This document shows, piece by piece, positions 43,843 to 52,458 of a DNA stretch of 64,000 nt (within the stretch, counting starts at the first letter, position 1; every line of letters starts with the position of its first letter). Position numbers and translations under genes: made by a program. The notes under the pieces are model-generated. The model did not search any database. It was given only the letters and a program-made list of their open reading frames with translations, and had not been told where the DNA came from. Origin of the DNA: Pseudoflavonifractor sp. (GTDB lineage: Bacteria; Bacteroidota; Bacteroidia; Bacteroidales; Muribaculaceae); NCBI GenBank assembly GCA_023667145.1, contig JAMPAQ010000001.1, positions 414,505 through 478,504 of the forward strand. Direction: 5' to 3'.

Positions 43843-44544
43843 ATGGAAAATTTCAACGTCAACGCCTACAACACCCCGACACTCGACAATCAGGTGTCGC
43901 AGGTAATGAAGCGCGTCTATGTCAAGATGTTCCTGGCTCTGCTCGTGACCTCGTTCACGGCATGGGTCATCGGCTCGTCCACATCATTCATCTACTACAT
44001 GGCCACTCATTCGTGGGTCTACTGGGGGCTGATGCTCCTTGAACTGGGTATGGTGATAGCCATCTCAGCGGCACTCAACAAGATGAGTTCGGCCATGGCC
44101 ACCACGCTGTTCTACCTGTTTGCGGTGGTCAACGGAGCGGTGTTCTCGATAATACTCTCTGTCTACACCACCGACTCCATCTTCAAGACATTCCTCATCA
44201 CCGCCGGAGTTTTCGGGGCCATGAGCGTCTACGGATACTTCACCGACCGCGACCTCACCAAAGTGGGGACATTCCTCTACATGGCGCTGTGGGGCCTCGT
44301 CATAGCCATTGTGGTCAACATCTTTTGGGCCAACAACACCCTCGAATGGATCATCTCGATAGCCGGCGTGCTCATCTTTGTCGGCCTAACAGCATGGGAC
44401 ACGCAAAAGATCAAGCAGATGGCCGCCCAGATGCCCAATGCTACCGATGGCCGTCTCGCCACTCTCGGGGCCTTGAGCCTATATCTCGATTTCATCAACC
44501 TCTTCCTCTACCTGTTGCGCTTCTTCGGCAACTCACGCGACTGA
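43843..44544 (+). CDS. Bax inhibitor-1/YccA family membrane protein
   Basis: 233 residues with about seven membrane helices. Family features include the N-terminal FLALLVTSFTAWVIGSSTSF region, helix pairs around AATTLFYLFAVVNGAVFS-type sequence, GVFGAMSVYGYFTDRDLTKVG and FVGLTAWDTQKIK, where Asp in WDTQ forms part of the pH-sensitive pair. Bacterial BI-1 proteins such as BsYetJ act as pH-dependent calcium leak channels. A role in ion homeostasis is inferred. A hairpin terminator follows 31 bases after the stop. Confidence 0.92.
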   Translation: MENFNVNAYNTPTLDNQVSQVMKRVYVKMFLALLVTSFTAWVIGSSTSFIYYMATHSWVYWGLMLLELGMVIAISAALNKMSSAMATTLFYLFAVVNGAVFSIILSVYTTDSIFKTFLITAGVFGAMSVYGYFTDRDLTKVGTFLYMALWGLVIAIVVNIFWANNTLEWIISIAGVLIFVGLTAWDTQKIKQMAAQMPNATDGRLATLGALSLYLDFINLFLYLLRFFGNSRD

Positions 44545-44574
44545 TAGAGCGGGACAAAGCGGAAATATCGACGT

Positions 44575-44619
44575 GTACAACCCTCGGCAAGTTTGGGGGT
44601 TGTACTCGTCCTCTTTTTG
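44575..44619 (+). terminator. Terminator after the BI-1 gene
   Basis: GTACAACCC (44575-44583) pairs with GGGTTGTAC (44597-44605) around a 13-base loop, followed by TCGTCCTCTTTTTG. The stem plus T-run is a good intrinsic terminator. Confidence 0.85.
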
Positions 44620-44769
44620 CCTATACCGCGCTGTCGATAGGCGTGCCGTTATGTCAGTATCGCTAACTTTTTTGCTCCGGCAGGTGTTATTATAGGACGT
44701 TTCGACTCATTCCTTTGTTGGAAAAGCTGTATATTAGACATCGTGAAACCATTTTAATCCTGTCACGTT

Positions 44770-46440
44770 ATGAGCAACCGACTTAAAATATTCTGCACCA
44801 ACCTCGGCGAGTATATCGACATCACCGGGGGAGAGACCCTTGTGGAGATATACCGCCGCATAGGCGACCGTATAGGCATCGAACCTATATGCGCCCGTGT
44901 CAACAACAAGACCGAAGACCTGGCATATCCCGTCTTCGCGCCCAAGATGGTCGAGTTTTTGTCGCGGCAGTCAGCCTCGGGGCGGCGCGTCTACGTGCGC
45001 TCGCTTTGCATGATGCTCTACAAGGCCATAACCGACCTCTATCCCGACGCGAGGCTGCGCATCGAGCACAGCATCGCCGGAGGCTACTACTGCCGTCTGC
45101 ACGATGGCCGCGAGACCACGCCCGACATGATTGAGGCGATAAGGAAGCGCATGAGAGAACTGGTAGCCCGTGACCTGCCCTTTGAGCGCAAGGAACGGCT
45201 TACATCCGAAGTAATCAAGATATTTGAGAAGCAGGGTCTCGATGACAAGGTGAGGCTGTTGCGCACCATCCACGAGCTATATACCGTCTACTACCGTCTC
45301 GATGGCGTCTGTGACAGCTATTACGGCAACCTCGCGCCATCGACCGGGATGCTCGGGGTGTTTGACCTCGTGCCCTATAAGGAGGGATTCCTGTTGCTCG
45401 GGGCCGACAACGCCGACAGCCTCAAGCCGACGACACCCAAGGAGCAGGAGAACCTCTACAAGGCATTCACCGACTACCTGGCGTTCAACCGCGTCATCGG
45501 GGTGTCAAATGTCGGCGAGCTCAACGAGATGGTCAACGACCGCCGCACGGCGATGCTCATCAACGTGGCCGAGGCCCTGCACGACAAGAAGATAGCCCGC
45601 ATATCCGATGACATCACACGGCGCTACCACGAGGGTGGGGCGAGGGTGGTGCTGATAGCCGGGCCGTCGTCATCAGGCAAGACAACGTTTACCAAGCGCC
45701 TTGCCATACAGCTGATGACCAACCTGCTGCAACCACAGATGATATCGCTCGACGACTACTTTGTCAACCGCGACAAGACTCCCCGCGACGAGGATGGCGA
45801 CTATGACTACGAGTCGCTTTACGCCCTCGACCTGCCGCTGTTTAACGAGCATCTCAACACGCTCATCGACGGTGACGAGGTGTCGCTGCCGACCTACTGT
45901 TTTGAGCGTGGATGCCGTATCGACAAGAACCGCCGCATCTCGCTCGGCGACAACTCGATACTCCTCATCGAGGGCATCCACGGCCTCAACCCCGAGTTGA
46001 CGGCATCGGTGGCCCCGGAGATGAAATACACCATTTATGTCTCGGCGCTCACCACCCTGTCAATCGACGACCACAACTGGATGCCGACGACCGACAACCG
46101 TCTGCTGCGCCGCATCATCCGCGACTACAAGTACCGTGGCACGTCAGCGGCCGAGACCATAAAGCGGTGGCCGAGTGTCAGGCGCGGTGAGGAGAAATGG
46201 ATATTTCCGTTCCAGGAACGCGCCGACTCGATGTTCAACTCCTCGTTGATATTTGAGCTTGGGGTCATGAAGGAACTCGGTGAAGAAATACTCAAGAGCG
46301 TCCCCCGTGACACGCCCGAATATGCCGAGGCATACCGCCTGCGCACATTCCTCAGCTACTTCTCCCCCATCGGCGACCGCAACATCCCCCCCACCAGCCT
46401 CCTCCGCGAGTTCCTCGGCGGCTCCTCCTTCCACTACTGA
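44770..46440 (+). CDS. Nucleoside kinase with TGS/synthetase-like N-terminal region
   Basis: 556 residues. The C-terminal half is a uridine-kinase-like P-loop NTPase: Walker A GPSSSGKT at 298-305, then SLDDYFVNRDKTPRDEDGDYD and ILLIEGIHGLNPEL, which hold the Asp and Glu typical of uridine/cytidine and phosphoribulokinase relatives. The N-terminal 60 residues look like a TGS domain, and about 70-190 resembles the second additional domain of threonyl-tRNA synthetase. This fusion is widespread in Bacteroidota and Firmicutes and is annotated as nucleoside kinase; the true substrate is not certain. It stands between a terminator and a non-coding stretch and has no clear TAnnTTTG promoter. Confidence 0.87.
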   Translation: MSNRLKIFCTNLGEYIDITGGETLVEIYRRIGDRIGIEPICARVNNKTEDLAYPVFAPKMVEFLSRQSASGRRVYVRSLCMMLYKAITDLYPDARLRIEHSIAGGYYCRLHDGRETTPDMIEAIRKRMRELVARDLPFERKERLTSEVIKIFEKQGLDDKVRLLRTIHELYTVYYRLDGVCDSYYGNLAPSTGMLGVFDLVPYKEGFLLLGADNADSLKPTTPKEQENLYKAFTDYLAFNRVIGVSNVGELNEMVNDRRTAMLINVAEALHDKKIARISDDITRRYHEGGARVVLIAGPSSSGKTTFTKRLAIQLMTNLLQPQMISLDDYFVNRDKTPRDEDGDYDYESLYALDLPLFNEHLNTLIDGDEVSLPTYCFERGCRIDKNRRISLGDNSILLIEGIHGLNPELTASVAPEMKYTIYVSALTTLSIDDHNWMPTTDNRLLRRIIRDYKYRGTSAAETIKRWPSVRRGEEKWIFPFQERADSMFNSSLIFELGVMKELGEEILKSVPRDTPEYAEAYRLRTFLSYFSPIGDRNIPPTSLLREFLGGSSFHY

Positions 46441-46533
46441 TTCCCCCGCTTTCACGCTTTCACGCCTACCGCGGCGGTCATGGCAGCGCGGGCGGTGTTG
46501 CACCATAGGGACATGCCTTTGGCACCCTTATTG

Positions 46534-46555
46534 GCACAATATTGTGCACAATATT
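46534..46555. repeat. Nested palindromes built on CAATATTG
   Basis: GCACAATATTGTGC (46534-46547, perfect 14-bp palindrome) overlaps AATATTGTGCACAATATT (46538-46555, perfect 18-bp palindrome). Together they place the 8-bp palindrome CAATATTG twice, 12 bases apart. The site lies about 95 bases after the nucleoside kinase stop. It may be an operator or a mobile-element relic. Confidence 0.55.
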
Positions 46556-47041
46556 GCACATCTGGAGATAACACGGCTGCGGATAGCTATCATTTTTCTT
46601 TGAAGAATATAGTGCCTAATTGCCGAAAATTTTGTAAATTTGCACATGGATTGAGGTAACTCTGTTCGCGACATATTGAAAAATAAGAAGCGTTATGCTT
46701 ATCTTGTAGTTTGAGAACGTAGGAAATTTTATTTTGGGCTTATAACTAATTGATTGTCAGTAATAATTGTTTTGTACTGGGTGCTAAAAGTGTACTTTGG
46801 GGGAAGTTGATGGAAAGCAATGGGAAATAAATTTGCTATTTTTAATATTCGTTAGTGATTTTTAATGGTATCCGTTTGTCTGGATTTTCCGCAAATACTC
46901 CGCCCTGTAAAAACTGAGATTGTAAAATTTTGATGTCGGCAACTTCTATTTGAACCCATTTTTATGTATGTGGAACATCGGATTTCATTCCATGTTCAGC
47001 AGGGTTTGAAATCTACGAGGGTAAAGACCGACATTATCCGA
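46556..47041. other. AT-rich non-coding stretch left of the transposase genes
   Basis: No gene is seen in nearly 500 bases. TAAATTTG occurs at 46635-46642 and again near 46826-46833 and fits the -7 consensus, but neither leads to an open frame; the first ATG after 46642 meets a stop after two codons. GGGTGCTAAAAGT at about 46779 shares a core with the right end of the insertion sequence and could be its left end. The composition is unlike the flanking genes. Confidence 0.45.
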
Positions 47042-47089
47042 TGACTGCGTTGCACTGCGTCTTGGAGAAATGCCGGACACTTCGAGTTT

Positions 47090-47386
47090 ATGGATTATCA
47101 AGAATCGGCAGACCGGTTGGACTACTGGCTTGATGAGCGAGGATATCTTTCCCGTGAGGACTACAGGAAAGGCACGGTAAGAGAGTACGGATTCACCGAC
47201 GAGAAGGTGATACAGGACTTTCCAATCCGCGGAAAGGCGGTATATCTGCACGTCAGGCGGAGGAAATGGCGTGATACGCAGGACGGCAGCATATTCACCT
47301 ACGACTACGACCTGGTGGAGGAAGGCAGCAGGCTGACTCCCGGGTTCGTGGATTTTTTAAAAGGTACGGATCGAGACGACGCCTGA
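47090..47386 (+). CDS. ISAon1-type transposase, N-terminal region
   Basis: 98 residues. The core VIQDFPIRGKAVYLHVRRRKWRD, then DYDLVEEGSRLTPGFVDFLKG, matches the N-terminal (DNA-binding) protein of ISAon1-type elements. The upstream in-frame stop is at 47042-47044; homologous sequence (GHFEF) appears before the ATG, so the true start may be further left or the 5' part may be damaged. The frame ends at TGA 47384-47386, shortly after the T6A4 run at 47353-47362. The catalytic segment continues in the +1 frame. Confidence 0.75.
   Translation: MDYQESADRLDYWLDERGYLSREDYRKGTVREYGFTDEKVIQDFPIRGKAVYLHVRRRKWRDTQDGSIFTYDYDLVEEGSRLTPGFVDFLKGTDRDDA
47353..47364 (+). other. Candidate slippage site TTTTTTAAAAGG
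   Basis: The run of six T and four A falls in the overlap of the two transposase frames. Moving one base forward here joins FVDFLK to VRIETTPESIRAIGAHYGVN, which restores a continuous transposase. A one-base shorter transcript from polymerase slippage in the T6 or A4 run would do the same. A -1 shift would instead reach a stop at 47400-47402. Confidence 0.55.
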
Positions 47387-48353
47387 GAGCATCCGGGCGA
47401 TAGGGGCGCACTACGGCGTCAACGGGGCGAATCTGTCACGTCAGTACAAGGAAACCTTCAGCGGCTACCGGCAATGGGAACAGCTCAACCACGCCGGGGA
47501 GTACATCCTTTATCCCCGGAATGTCGGGCCGAACCTGGCCATTGATGAAACCTCCCTGAGCTGCGGTGAGCTGTACACCTTTGTGACCAACCGCGATGCA
47601 CATGGCGGAAAGGGAGCGCTCGTGGCTGCCATACGTGGGACGAAATCCGAAACCGTGATTGCAGTCCTGGAGAAAATACCTCCTGCCAAAAGAAAGACCG
47701 TCAAGGAGATAACGCTCGATTTGTCGTCCACGATGATGCTGATAGCCCGCCGGTCATTCCCCGGGGCCACCGTCACGAACGACCGGTTCCACGTTCACAG
47801 ACTCTACTACGATGCCATTGATGAACTGCGTATATCGCTGCGGTGGATGGCCCGGGATCTTGAAAACGAGGAAATTGCCAGATGCCGCAAGGAAGGCATT
47901 GCATACGTGCCATTTAGATATGCCAACGGAGACACCCGCAAGCAACTGCTTGCCAGAGCAAAATATATTCTTACCAAGCACGCCTCAAAGTGGACGGAGT
48001 CACAGCGGTGGCGAGCCGATATAATCTTTGAGTTTTATCCCGAACTAAAAAAAGCCTACGACCTTGCCATGGAACTGACAGACATCCTCAATCTCAAGGT
48101 TGAAAAGGATGTGGCCCGCTTGGCACTTGCAAGATGGTACAACAAGGTCGACAAGATGGATGGCGGACAGTTCCGTACTGTCACCGAAACTTTTAGGAAT
48201 CACTACGATACGATATTATATTACTTTGTCAACCGCTCAACCAATGCCGGGGCTGAATCATTCAATGCCAAAGTCAAGGCATTCCGCAGCCAGTTCAGAG
48301 GCGTAACCGACATCCCATTCTTCCTTTACCGACTCTCAAAACTATGCGCCTGA
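47361..48353 (+). CDS. ISAon1-type DDE transposase, catalytic part (read by frameshift)
   Basis: About 330 residues, open from 47361 after a TAA at 47358-47360. The DDE triad is placed by LAIDETSLSCGELYTFVTN (first Asp), TVTNDRFHVHRLYYDA (second Asp) and NAGAESFNAKVKAFRSQFRG (Glu). Residues such as YRQWEQLNHAGEYILYP are also typical. No ATG, GTG or TTG start occurs before the first catalytic Asp; the earliest is GTG 47583, which would remove it. Production therefore appears to need a +1 shift (or transcript slippage) from the preceding frame. The rest of the frame looks intact, so the element may still be active. Confidence 0.78.
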   Translation, partial: KVRIETTPESIRAIGAHYGVNGANLSRQYKETFSGYRQWEQLNHAGEYILYPRNVGPNLAIDETSLSCGELYTFVTNRDAHGGKGALVAAIRGTKSETVIAVLEKIPPAKRKTVKEITLDLSSTMMLIARRSFPGATVTNDRFHVHRLYYDAIDELRISLRWMARDLENEEIARCRKEGIAYVPFRYANGDTRKQLLARAKYILTKHASKWTESQRWRADIIFEFYPELKKAYDLAMELTDILNLKVEKDVARLALARWYNKVDKMDGGQFRTVTETFRNHYDTILYYFVNRSTNAGAESFNAKVKAFRSQFRGVTDIPFFLYRLSKLCA

Positions 48354-48439
48354 TAATTTTTTCACTCGGGTTGTTTTTTAACATTTCAACCTACTTTTGC
48401 ATCTGACCCCGTCAAAGGGTAGTTGGATTTTGAGCAAAT

Positions 48440-48479
48440 AAAAACCGCAAACACTGAAAGTCAAGTGCTTGCGGTTTTT
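48440..48479 (-). terminator. Terminator of tRNA-Lys
   Basis: AAAAACCGCAA (48440-48450) pairs perfectly with TTGCGGTTTTT (48469-48479), with an inner CACT/AGTG pair. It starts two bases after the tRNA 3' end on the minus strand and ends in a T-run in that direction. It also separates the tRNA from the insertion sequence. Confidence 0.85.
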
Positions 48480-48481
48480 AT

Positions 48482-48557
48482 TGGTGACCCCGGAGAGGCT
48501 CGAACTCTCGACCCACTGATTAAGAGTCAGTTGCTCTACCAACTGAGCTACGGAGTC
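48482..48557 (-). tRNA. tRNA-Lys (anticodon CUU)
   Basis: 76 bases including an encoded CCA. Read on the minus strand: acceptor GACTCCG with CGGGGTC, T8-A9, D-arm GCTC/GAGC, anticodon stem ACTGA/TCAGT around loop CTCTTAA with anticodon CTT, variable loop GGGTC, T-arm GAGAG-TTCGAGC-CTCTC, then A73 and CCA. All arms pair; the T-G wobble in the acceptor is normal. Confidence 0.96.
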
Positions 48558-48574
48558 AATTGCTAATTGCGTTG

Positions 48575-48605
48575 CAAAGGTACGGCTATTTTTTTATTCT
48601 GCAAA
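48575..48605 (-). promoter_or_regulatory. tRNA-Lys promoter
   Basis: On the minus strand TTTG (48602-48605), a 19-base spacer and TACCTTTG (48575-48582). The mature tRNA begins 18 bases after the -7 box. Confidence 0.85.
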
Positions 48606-48944
48606 CTTTTTTGCGCTTTTTTTGTGTCAGATTTGCAATATTGTGCTGTCATATTGGGTTGCGATTGGGTCGAATACTATATCACAGAGATGCCTTTGAA
48701 TGTGTAATGCTTTGTTCCAAAGGATATTACACCGCAAAATCTCTGAACTTCACTATATCCCAATACCACTGGGACTAAGACATATCTTAGCGTTTTTGCC
48801 ATTGCTTTTCTGTTGGCAGGCTCTGTGATTTCTCATTTTTGACTGATCGGTAGTCAACTGAAAACATGGCAACCGATGGAGGGTACGGCACAACGACTGA
48901 CGGCACGGTCATCAGGGGACGGCCCGGCGTGTCACGTCCCGGCG
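48606..48944. other. Non-coding interval between tRNA-Lys and rsmD
   Basis: Nothing convincing is coded here. A 72-codon frame on the plus strand starts inside the tRNA promoter and has no recognisable family or ribosome site. T-rich runs lie near the promoter; GC-rich sequence near 48915-48944 could form weak stems after rsmD. Confidence 0.5.
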
Positions 48945-49484
48945 TTACATCGCCATGTCAAATATGGAGAAGTTCACGCTGCCGTAGGTGCGCCGCTCCT
49001 TGAAGTGGGGGAGCGATGAGAAGTCGTATTTCTTTGAGTGCTCGATGATGATTATCGTGTCTGACTTGAGCATCTCCGACCCCAGTATCATCCCCGGTAT
49101 CTCGCCAAACTCCGGCAGGTCGTATGGCGGGTCGGCGAAGATTACGTCATACTTTGCCTTGCATGATGTCACGTAACGGAACACATCACCTTTCACGACG
49201 GTCAGGCTGTCGCAGTTGAGGGTCTGCGCCACCCGGCGTATGAAGTTATACTGTGTCGTGGCTTTCTCAACCGCCGTCACCGCCCGGCATCCGCGTGACA
49301 GCATCTCAAACGATATGGCTCCCGTCCCGGCAAAAAGGTCGAGTCCGTCGAGTCCATCGAGGTCTATCATGTTTTCGAGGACATTAAATATGTTCTCACG
49401 GGCAAAGTCTGTGGTCGGGCGTGCGGTGATGTTGCCCGGCACGTCAAAGCGCCGCCGCCCGTATTTTCCTCTTATTATTCGCAT
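48945..49484 (-). CDS. rsmD: 16S rRNA (guanine-966 N2)-methyltransferase
   Basis: 179 residues. Methylates G966 of 16S rRNA in the small-subunit precursor using SAM. The SAM-binding motif is LDLFAGTGAISFEMLSRG (49-66) and the catalytic N-methyltransferase motif is DPPY at 118-121 in VIFADPPYDLP. The N-terminal RIIRGKYGRRRFDVPGN and RPTTDFARENIFNVL are the rRNA-recognition signature of RsmD. It overlaps the DUF3822 gene by 10 bases and is translated in tandem with it. Confidence 0.96.
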   Translation of the reverse strand: MRIIRGKYGRRRFDVPGNITARPTTDFARENIFNVLENMIDLDGLDGLDLFAGTGAISFEMLSRGCRAVTAVEKATTQYNFIRRVAQTLNCDSLTVVKGDVFRYVTSCKAKYDVIFADPPYDLPEFGEIPGMILGSEMLKSDTIIIIEHSKKYDFSSLPHFKERRTYGSVNFSIFDMAM

Positions 49485-50305
49485 AGCGGTAAAGTTATCA
49501 GGTCAAAAGGTGCATCCATGGCCTCGCGTCCGGCCTTGAACATGACCGACGGGAATATTACCGGCATCACATAGGCCACATACTCGCGCAGCATCGGGGT
49601 GAGAGTCTCGCGTATGCCGTTGTCGCCCGCGAGAAACAGCTCGTCGTCCCCCGACCCGGTGCCATACTGGCTGCGGCACGCGAAGATATAGTAGAGCGCA
49701 TCGACCGGCTCACGATACTTGAATGTATTGGCCACAAGCAACCCATCCTGGCCGAATATCATTATGTCGACACGGTCGCCGTGGAAGTTGGCATACATCT
49801 TGCCTGTGTTGCCGAGCTTGCTCTTGCTGCTGAAATAGCGGCACAGCGGTGCGAGATGATGGTGGATGCGCGGATTGTTGAAAGTCCGCCTCAGGAATCC
49901 CGCGAGCCCCATGTCCACATTCATCCATATCGTAGCACCGAGTCCATGCAGAGATGAGGATATTAACTCACCCTCGGTCAACGGGAATGTCTCGGCAAAC
50001 GCGGCATCAGCCATCTCGCGACTGCTGATGCCGTCGGGGATGATGATAAACCGCTGTGTCTCGACCACCACATCCGTGCGACCGTAGTCGAGCAGCAGTG
50101 CCTGATTGTCATACACAGCCTCCTCAAGCGACCTCATCGTGTCGCCATCGCTATCGGCTGTCAGGGGAATATGCCGGCATATCAGGGAATTATCCTGCGC
50201 GGCATCGTATATGACCACATCGAGGCTATCGTCCGACACCCTAAGCAATAGGCGCCAGTGTCTCGGATTGTTTATCATCTCCTTATCGATTACCTGTGAT
50301 GTCAT
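49475..50305 (-). CDS. DUF3822 family protein
   Basis: 276 residues. Soluble, two-lobed fold resembling the actin/hexokinase-type superfamily of pilus-assembly-like proteins (RIHHHLAPLCRYF, GKMYANFHGDRVDIMIFGQDG, EPVDALYYIFACRSQYG). DUF3822 occurs directly upstream of rsmD in many Bacteroidota, as here with a 10-base overlap. No activity has been established. The Ig-like lipoprotein gene lies upstream on the same strand, 57 bases away. Confidence 0.87.
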   Translation of the reverse strand: MTSQVIDKEMINNPRHWRLLLRVSDDSLDVVIYDAAQDNSLICRHIPLTADSDGDTMRSLEEAVYDNQALLLDYGRTDVVVETQRFIIIPDGISSREMADAAFAETFPLTEGELISSSLHGLGATIWMNVDMGLAGFLRRTFNNPRIHHHLAPLCRYFSSKSKLGNTGKMYANFHGDRVDIMIFGQDGLLVANTFKYREPVDALYYIFACRSQYGTGSGDDELFLAGDNGIRETLTPMLREYVAYVMPVIFPSVMFKAGREAMDAPFDLITLPLCE

Positions 50306-50362
50306 GGTCGGTTGTCAGTTATATGATGGTGTGGTCAATCAATCGTAAATGCTTGTCAGCGG

Positions 50363-52387
50363 TTACCGCCGCGTGGGATTCATCTCGGAGCCGGTGTTGC
50401 GGCCTCCAAAGATGTTTTGGTTGCCGTATCCTCCGCTGCCCGACACGCTTCCGCCACCAAATGTGCCGAATCCCGTGTCATACAGGTCTTCCTCGTCATC
50501 CTCCGGGTTGCGGGGTGTATCGCCGTCCCATGAACGCCGCCGCTCGGGCTTGTTCTTCTTTATATCCTCGGGCTTCTGCATGTCGAGTGGCTGCTCATAT
50601 ATATCCCAAGACTGCTCGAGGTCCCAATTTTTCTTTAGCACAATCTTGCGGGGGTAGTAATACACCTCCTCGGGCTGTGTCTGCGACTTGATATCCCCAC
50701 GGTCATATATGCCGTTGCCGTTCGCGTCGATGAATAGCCGGGCATAGTATGTCCCGGGGTTGATATAGAGGAACGCCGCCTCCGAATCCTCCACCCGCGC
50801 CGTGCGCACGGTGTCGTCCTTGGTGTCGAGCAGTTCCACCACCGCCGGCTGTGTCAGTCCCTTGATTTTGAAAAACAGAGCCGCGTAATCCTCCAGCTTC
50901 CTCACTGTGAACTCATGTCTCACCGGGTCGTTCCATCGCCCGTTGACGGCATATATCGACGCCGAGTCTATCGACAGCCGATACTTGGCCCCCGGCTCCC
51001 ACTCGCGTGATGTCGTGAAGTTGAGCAGGGGATGATGTACCGCCCCCTTGAGCGGTGGCAGCTCCACAGGAGTCCATAGCGTGTCGACAAGCGTCTCCAG
51101 TGTCACCCCCGACTCATAGATGGTGTCAATCGGATAGTCCGACTTGAACACCAGTGGCGCGTAGACATCATGGGCGCTCCCCGTTACCACGGTAAACTTG
51201 ATCAACTCCACCGGGGGCAGCGAGTCAACGGCTGTCGAGTCATCCTCCTTGCGCTTGGGCTTTTTGGCCTTTTGCTTGGGAGTCTTGAACGTGAATCGTA
51301 GCGTGTCGTTGGTCCACGACAGCGCGTCGGTTGTGTCGGTCTTGAGATAGCGGGCAGCGATGCGCAGCGTGTCCATCGCCGCTATTGCCGTGTCGGTTAT
51401 CCAATACTGTAAGGTGTCACGTGTAACCGCGCCATCGAGCACGGCCCATCGCGCCATCGGCAGCGGCCCCTCCGGCGCGTTTATTAGCGTTATCTCCGGC
51501 AGGGTGTCTGACGGCGCTCCAAACTCAAATGATATTATGTCGCGCTGTGGGCGCGTGTAGTTTTTCAGGTACTGCGGTTTGTAATCCTCATTAAACCATG
51601 TCAGTAGCAGGTCGTTAGGCAGAAATTGCGTCACCTCCGAGCTGACCACCGTATCCCGGCCGTTGTCGTTGGTCACCGAGTCCTCGACCGTGATCAGTCC
51701 CGCCGACGGAGAGACCGCCACGTCATAAAATGCCACATCCTCGGAGCGGTCCCACTTGTAGTCGCGGTTTATGTCCTTGACAGCATAGACGCGATAGTTG
51801 CCCGGCTTGAGGTTGCGTACGGTGAACTGGCCCTTTGAGTTGGTCTTGGCTATGCGGTCAAAGGGCCGGGCCCATAGCGCCGAGTCTGACAGGTCGCTGT
51901 GTATCCCCACAAGCATCCCCTGGGCCGGCTCAAGGTTGCGTGCCTCAAACACCATTCCCGATATTTGCAGCGAGTCCACCGTGTCGCCGGTCGAGAAGTC
52001 GATGGCAAATCCGTCGAGCACGTTCCCCTCGTTGAGGTCGCGCACGGCATCCGAGAAGTCTATCGTGTAGGTTGTGTTGGGAAGCAGCGAGTCGCGCAGC
52101 TCCACGGTGATGTTGCGGCCATTGGCGCTTATCTGGGGCATCTGTTTCTGTGCGGGCGACACCACTACCTTGTTGGCCGCGTCGTCGAGCTGCACATTCT
52201 CGTTAAATGTCATGGTGATGCGGCCCCGCTCCACGTTGACACTCCCGGGGTGGGGGTTACTGCCCGTAAATATCGGTGGCTCCATGTCGTAGGCCCCTCC
52301 CGAGGGACGTCCTATGCTGGCACACGCAGCCAATATCGCCGTGGCAATCACCGCGAGCAACAGGCGCATGTATCGGTCAGACCTCAT
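50363..52387 (-). CDS. Ig-like (SbsA-type) domain lipoprotein
   Basis: 674 residues. The signal peptide ends in the lipobox AILAAC with C22 as the lipidated residue. Residues about 36-135 form a Big_5/SbsA-type Ig domain (PPIFTGSNPHPGSVNVERG, ITMTFNENVQLDD, DSLLPNTTYTIDFSDAVRD). A second beta region carries the carboxypeptidase-regulatory pattern GQFTVRNLKPGNYRVYAVKD. Residues about 375-390 are Lys-rich and the last 60 are Gly/Ser/Asn-rich with low complexity. It is expected on the outer membrane. Function is unknown in the family. A divergent regulator gene starts 71 bases away. Confidence 0.85.
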   Translation of the reverse strand: MRSDRYMRLLLAVIATAILAACASIGRPSGGAYDMEPPIFTGSNPHPGSVNVERGRITMTFNENVQLDDAANKVVVSPAQKQMPQISANGRNITVELRDSLLPNTTYTIDFSDAVRDLNEGNVLDGFAIDFSTGDTVDSLQISGMVFEARNLEPAQGMLVGIHSDLSDSALWARPFDRIAKTNSKGQFTVRNLKPGNYRVYAVKDINRDYKWDRSEDVAFYDVAVSPSAGLITVEDSVTNDNGRDTVVSSEVTQFLPNDLLLTWFNEDYKPQYLKNYTRPQRDIISFEFGAPSDTLPEITLINAPEGPLPMARWAVLDGAVTRDTLQYWITDTAIAAMDTLRIAARYLKTDTTDALSWTNDTLRFTFKTPKQKAKKPKRKEDDSTAVDSLPPVELIKFTVVTGSAHDVYAPLVFKSDYPIDTIYESGVTLETLVDTLWTPVELPPLKGAVHHPLLNFTTSREWEPGAKYRLSIDSASIYAVNGRWNDPVRHEFTVRKLEDYAALFFKIKGLTQPAVVELLDTKDDTVRTARVEDSEAAFLYINPGTYYARLFIDANGNGIYDRGDIKSQTQPEEVYYYPRKIVLKKNWDLEQSWDIYEQPLDMQKPEDIKKNKPERRRSWDGDTPRNPEDDEEDLYDTGFGTFGGGSVSGSGGYGNQNIFGGRNTGSEMNPTRR

Positions 52388-52422
52388 CGTTACTTGTTAA
52401 ATGACGCGTAAAGATACTTATT

Positions 52423-52454
52423 TTTCGCCGTGTGTGCAATTTTTGCTAATTTTG
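52423..52454 (+). promoter_or_regulatory. Promoter of the TPR/HTH gene, close to its start codon
   Basis: TAATTTTG (52447-52454) fits TAnnTTTG, with TTTC (52423-52426) 20 bases upstream. The GTG start codon is at 52459, only five bases after the -7 box, so the transcript is expected to be leaderless or nearly so. On the other strand TATCTTTA (52409-52416) is a weaker candidate for the lipoprotein gene. Confidence 0.65.
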
Positions 52455-52458
52455 CGGT

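Larger units (their letters stand above)
47042..48410 (+). mobile_element. ISAon1-like (ISL3-related) insertion sequence
   Basis: Two transposase segments in different frames match the ISAon1-type arrangement: an N-terminal region protein with VIQDFPIRGKAVYLHVRRRKW and a DDE transposase. The right end is probably near 48410, where the minus strand reads GGGGTCAGATGCAAAAGTAG. The left end is not fixed; it may be near 46779 (GGGTGCTAAAAGT) or closer to the first gene. I found no convincing target-site duplication. The element lies between the nucleoside kinase gene and tRNA-Lys, about 70 bases from the mature tRNA 3' end, with the tRNA terminator intact. Confidence 0.75.

Noticed and set aside
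46771-48418. 8-bp target duplication around the insertion sequence
   Set aside because: The bases flanking the candidate ends (TTTGTACT on the left, GTCAAAGG on the right) do not match.
48560-48778. Small gene of 72 codons after tRNA-Lys
   Set aside because: It starts within the tRNA promoter, runs in the opposite direction through AT-rich sequence and matches no family.
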